Assembly: GCA_947166205.1 (NCBI GenBank)
Contig: CAMVDI010000098.1
Span: 1-6,740 of the forward strand
Reading direction: 5' to 3'
DNA length: 6,740 bases
From: an uncultured Clostridia bacterium
GTDB lineage: Bacteria; Bacillota_A; Clostridia; Christensenellales; Aristaeellaceae
The translations under genes were made by a program, and so were the position numbers. The notes below the pieces were generated by a model that was not told the DNA's origin, searched no databases, and saw only the letters and a program-made list of their open reading frames with translations. Positions 5,549 through 6,740 of this stretch are shown here, piece by piece (within the stretch, counting starts at the first letter, position 1; each line of letters opens with the position of its first letter).

Positions 5549-5643
5549 GAACGGCGTTCACCTGTGCGGCGTCCCCCTGCACGAGACAGAAAAACACAAA
5601 AGGACCGTCCCCTTGCGCGATTCGCACAAAAGGACCTCCCCCC
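5549..5643. repeat. REP-like intergenic repeat cluster
   Basis: Two short modules alternate. CACAAAAGGACC occurs at 5595-5606 and 5625-5636, 30 nt apart. GTCCCCYTGCRCGA occurs at 5571-5584 and 5607-5620, 36 nt apart. CAAAAGGAC and GTCCCCTTG face each other as an imperfect inverted repeat around 5606. Flanking it are the perfect palindrome GAACGGCGTTC (5549-5559) and GTGC/GCAC (5564-5567 and 5579-5582). The motif resembles the GGACCGTCCCC-type dispersed repeats found between genes in many Firmicutes, from memory. No transposase is nearby. Confidence 0.6.
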
Positions 5644-5653
5644 GTGTTCCTGC

Positions 5654-5683
5654 TTGCTTTCGGGGGGCGGCGTGTGCTACAAT
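5654..5683 (+). promoter_or_regulatory. Extended -10 promoter of the methionine sulfoxide reductase gene
   Basis: TACAAT (5678-5683) is one base from consensus and is preceded by TGC, giving an extended -10 element. TTGCTT (5654-5659) serves as a partial -35 box with an 18-bp spacer. Transcription starting near 5690 would leave a leader of about 17 nt, just enough to include the ribosome binding site. Confidence 0.65.
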
Positions 5684-5706
5684 ACGGCGGAAGGGAATGA
5701 GAATCG

Positions 5707-6183
5707 ATGACGGATTATGAATTGCTGTACAGCCAGGTACGGGAGATGATTCTGGCGGATCCCTGGTACGTATCCGCGATGAGCAATATCTCCGCGCTGC
5801 TGATGGATTCGCTTCCGGGACTGAACTGGGCGGGCTTCTATCTGCTCCGCGGGGGTCAGCTGACCGTCGGACCCTTTCAGGGAAAGCCGGCCTGCGTCCA
5901 TATCCCGGTGGGGAAAGGCGTATGCGGGACGGCGGTTGAGAAGGATGAGATCCAGATCGTTCCCGACGTTCACCAGTTTCCCGGACATATCGCCTGCGAC
6001 AGCGCGTCCAGGTCGGAGATCGTGCTTCCCCTGCACCGCGGGGGAAAACCGGCCGCCGTTCTGGACATCGACAGCCCGGAATACAGCCGGTTTTCGGAGG
6101 AAGACGCGGCGGGACTGGGGAGAATCACGGGAGTGATCGAAGAGATGACCGAGTGGGAACCGGAGGGCGCCCCCGGGGAGTGA
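5707..6183 (+). CDS. msrC: Free methionine-(R)-sulfoxide reductase (GAF domain)
   Basis: A 158-aa single GAF-domain enzyme of the fRMsr family (E. coli YebR/MsrC type). It reduces free L-methionine-(R)-sulfoxide to methionine in the cytoplasm, with thioredoxin as the usual electron donor. The three active cysteines are visible: Cys63 in QGKPACVHIPVGKGVCG, Cys73 in the same segment, and Cys97 in GHIACDSASRSEIVLPL. Their spacing of 10 and 24 residues is that of the E. coli enzyme. NWAGFYLL (40-47) and LDIDSP (119-124) are further family landmarks. Length is normal for the family, with a short Pro/Glu/Gly tail. AAGGGA (5691-5696) lies 10 nt before the ATG. The gene has its own promoter and terminator, so it is monocistronic. 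A role in oxidative stress repair fits the sulfur and Fe-S genes nearby, but no shared regulatory site was seen. Confidence 0.95.
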   Translation: MTDYELLYSQVREMILADPWYVSAMSNISALLMDSLPGLNWAGFYLLRGGQLTVGPFQGKPACVHIPVGKGVCGTAVEKDEIQIVPDVHQFPGHIACDSASRSEIVLPLHRGGKPAAVLDIDSPEYSRFSEEDAAGLGRITGVIEEMTEWEPEGAPGE

Positions 6184-6189
6184 GATCCC

Positions 6190-6217
6190 CGCGGCAAAGG
6201 CCGCGTCCGGCTTTTTT
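6190..6217 (+). terminator. Intrinsic terminator after msrC
   Basis: Two overlapping stems are possible. CGCGGC/GCCGCG (6190-6195 and 6200-6205) is one. The other is AAAGGCCG (6196-6203) paired with CGGCTTTT (6208-6215), which runs directly into six T (6212-6217). The second has the geometry of a terminator. It begins a few nucleotides after the msrC stop codon. Confidence 0.7.
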
Positions 6218-6284
6218 ATGCCGCGCCAGGCGGAAAAGCCGGGTCTATTTTTCCGTTTTGATGCTGTTTCGCGGGCGGGGAGCG

Positions 6285-6293
6285 TGCTATCCT
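6285..6293 (+). promoter_or_regulatory. Possible extended -10 promoter of the flotillin gene
   Basis: TGCTATCCT (6285-6293) is an extended -10 element (TGC followed by TATCCT) and closely resembles the GTGCTACAAT element before msrC. No good -35 box lies 16-18 bp upstream; TTGATG (6258-6263) is 24 bp away. As the flotillin gene follows the msrC terminator, some promoter is expected here. Confidence 0.4.
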
Positions 6294-6304
6294 GTCCGTG
6301 ATGA

Positions 6305-6321
6305 GGGCGGGCATCCCGCCC
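6305..6321 (+). other. Hairpin in the flotillin mRNA leader
   Basis: GGGCGGG (6305-6311) pairs perfectly with CCCGCCC (6315-6321) across a CAT loop. It lacks a T-run and is 38 nt before the start codon. If transcription starts near 6300 it sits at the very 5' end of the mRNA, where such hairpins often protect against decay. Confidence 0.5.
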
Positions 6322-6358
6322 GGCTGACCCTGTACGACATTTTGAAAGGAGCGCAAAC

Positions 6359-6740
6359 ATGGACAACAACGTACTCTCGTTTATTCAGACCAACTGGACC
6401 TGGATTCTCCTCGGGATTGCCATCCTGATCATTCTGATCAAGTTCTTTCCCCGGTACAGGATTGCCCCTCCGGATACCGCGCTGATCATCTCCGGCCTGC
6501 TGCGCCGGAACTATAAGGTCAGGAACTCGGACGGATCCGTATCCACCAAGAAGTTCGGCTACCGGATCGTCCGCGGCGGCGCCACCTTCTACATTCCGAC
6601 CATCGAGCGGATCGACCATCTGGACATGTGCCTGACGCAGGTGGACATCAAGACGGCCCAGCCGGTTCCGACGAAGGAGTATATCTCCGTGCTGGTGGAC
6701 GCCGTGGCGAACATCAAGATCGGATCGGACGACCTGTCCA
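6359..6740 (+). CDS. Flotillin-family SPFH membrane protein, N-terminal part
   Basis: The first 127 residues of a gene that continues past the window edge. Residues about 13-30 (WTWILLGIAILIILIKFF) form a single N-terminal membrane anchor. The SPFH/band 7 domain begins at once: RYRIAPPDTALIISG (32-46), IVRGGATFYIPTIERID (70-86), TQVDIKTAQPVPTKEYISV (93-111), then VDAVANIKIGSDD. The IVRGGATFxxP segment is typical of flotillins such as B. subtilis FloT/YuaG rather than of stomatin or HflK/C. Flotillins form large oligomers that organise membrane microdomains and affect fluidity, secretion and signalling. The coiled-coil C-terminal half and any NfeD-type partner would lie outside the window. AAAGGAG (6345-6351) is 7 nt before the ATG, a strong binding site that fixes the start. 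Confidence 0.9.
   Translation, partial: MDNNVLSFIQTNWTWILLGIAILIILIKFFPRYRIAPPDTALIISGLLRRNYKVRNSDGSVSTKKFGYRIVRGGATFYIPTIERIDHLDMCLTQVDIKTAQPVPTKEYISVLVDAVANIKIGSDDLS

Noticed and set aside
5241..5627. Minus-strand 128-codon frame in the msrC-sigma intergenic region
   Set aside because: No ribosome binding site or domain. It runs through the REP-like repeats and the predicted promoter, and its composition looks like translated repeat.
5517..5720. Plus-strand 67-codon frame starting at ATG 5517
   Set aside because: GGAGG is 13 nt upstream, which is too far, no promoter was found, and the frame is largely REP-like repeat that overlaps the start of msrC.

Overview
The window looks like a stretch of chromosome from a high-GC member of the Clostridia (Firmicutes). 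The reasons are strong AAGGAGG-type ribosome binding sites, sigma-A promoters with near-consensus -35/-10 boxes 17-18 bp apart, a Clostridia-style iscS-iscU pair and GC-rich coding sequence. No rRNA, tRNA, CRISPR array, transposase or phage gene is visible. The exact genus cannot be read from the sequence.

Layout, left to right. (1) 54-984: a single transcription unit with its own promoter, one secreted protein of unknown function and a clean intrinsic terminator. (2) 1115-2916: a near-consensus promoter whose -35 box lies inside a palindrome, then a leader of about 120 nt carrying a 38-nt-period repeat, then iscS (cysteine desulfurase) and iscU (Fe-S scaffold). (3) 3067-4102: a separate promoter and cysK (cysteine synthase), preceded by an in-frame histidine-rich stretch that is either an N-terminal extension or a leader. 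(4) 4109-4210: two hairpins, the second able to stop transcription from both sides, separating cysK from the convergent genes. (5) 4253-5494, minus strand: an ECF-type sigma factor preceded by a 66-codon small gene. Both are probably transcribed from a minus-strand promoter near 5494 through a repeat-rich leader of about 330 nt. (6) 5549-6217: a small REP-like repeat cluster, a promoter, a free methionine-(R)-sulfoxide reductase and a terminator. (7) 6285-6740: the start of a flotillin/SPFH membrane protein cut by the window edge.

The three central plus-strand genes share sulfur chemistry. CysK makes cysteine from O-acetylserine and sulfide, IscS removes sulfur from cysteine, and IscU assembles that sulfur with iron into clusters. 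The methionine sulfoxide reductase repairs oxidised free methionine, so a thiol and redox theme runs through the window. The parts without a ready explanation are the 66-aa protein paired with the sigma factor and its long leader, the His-rich region before cysK, and the tandem repeat in the isc leader.
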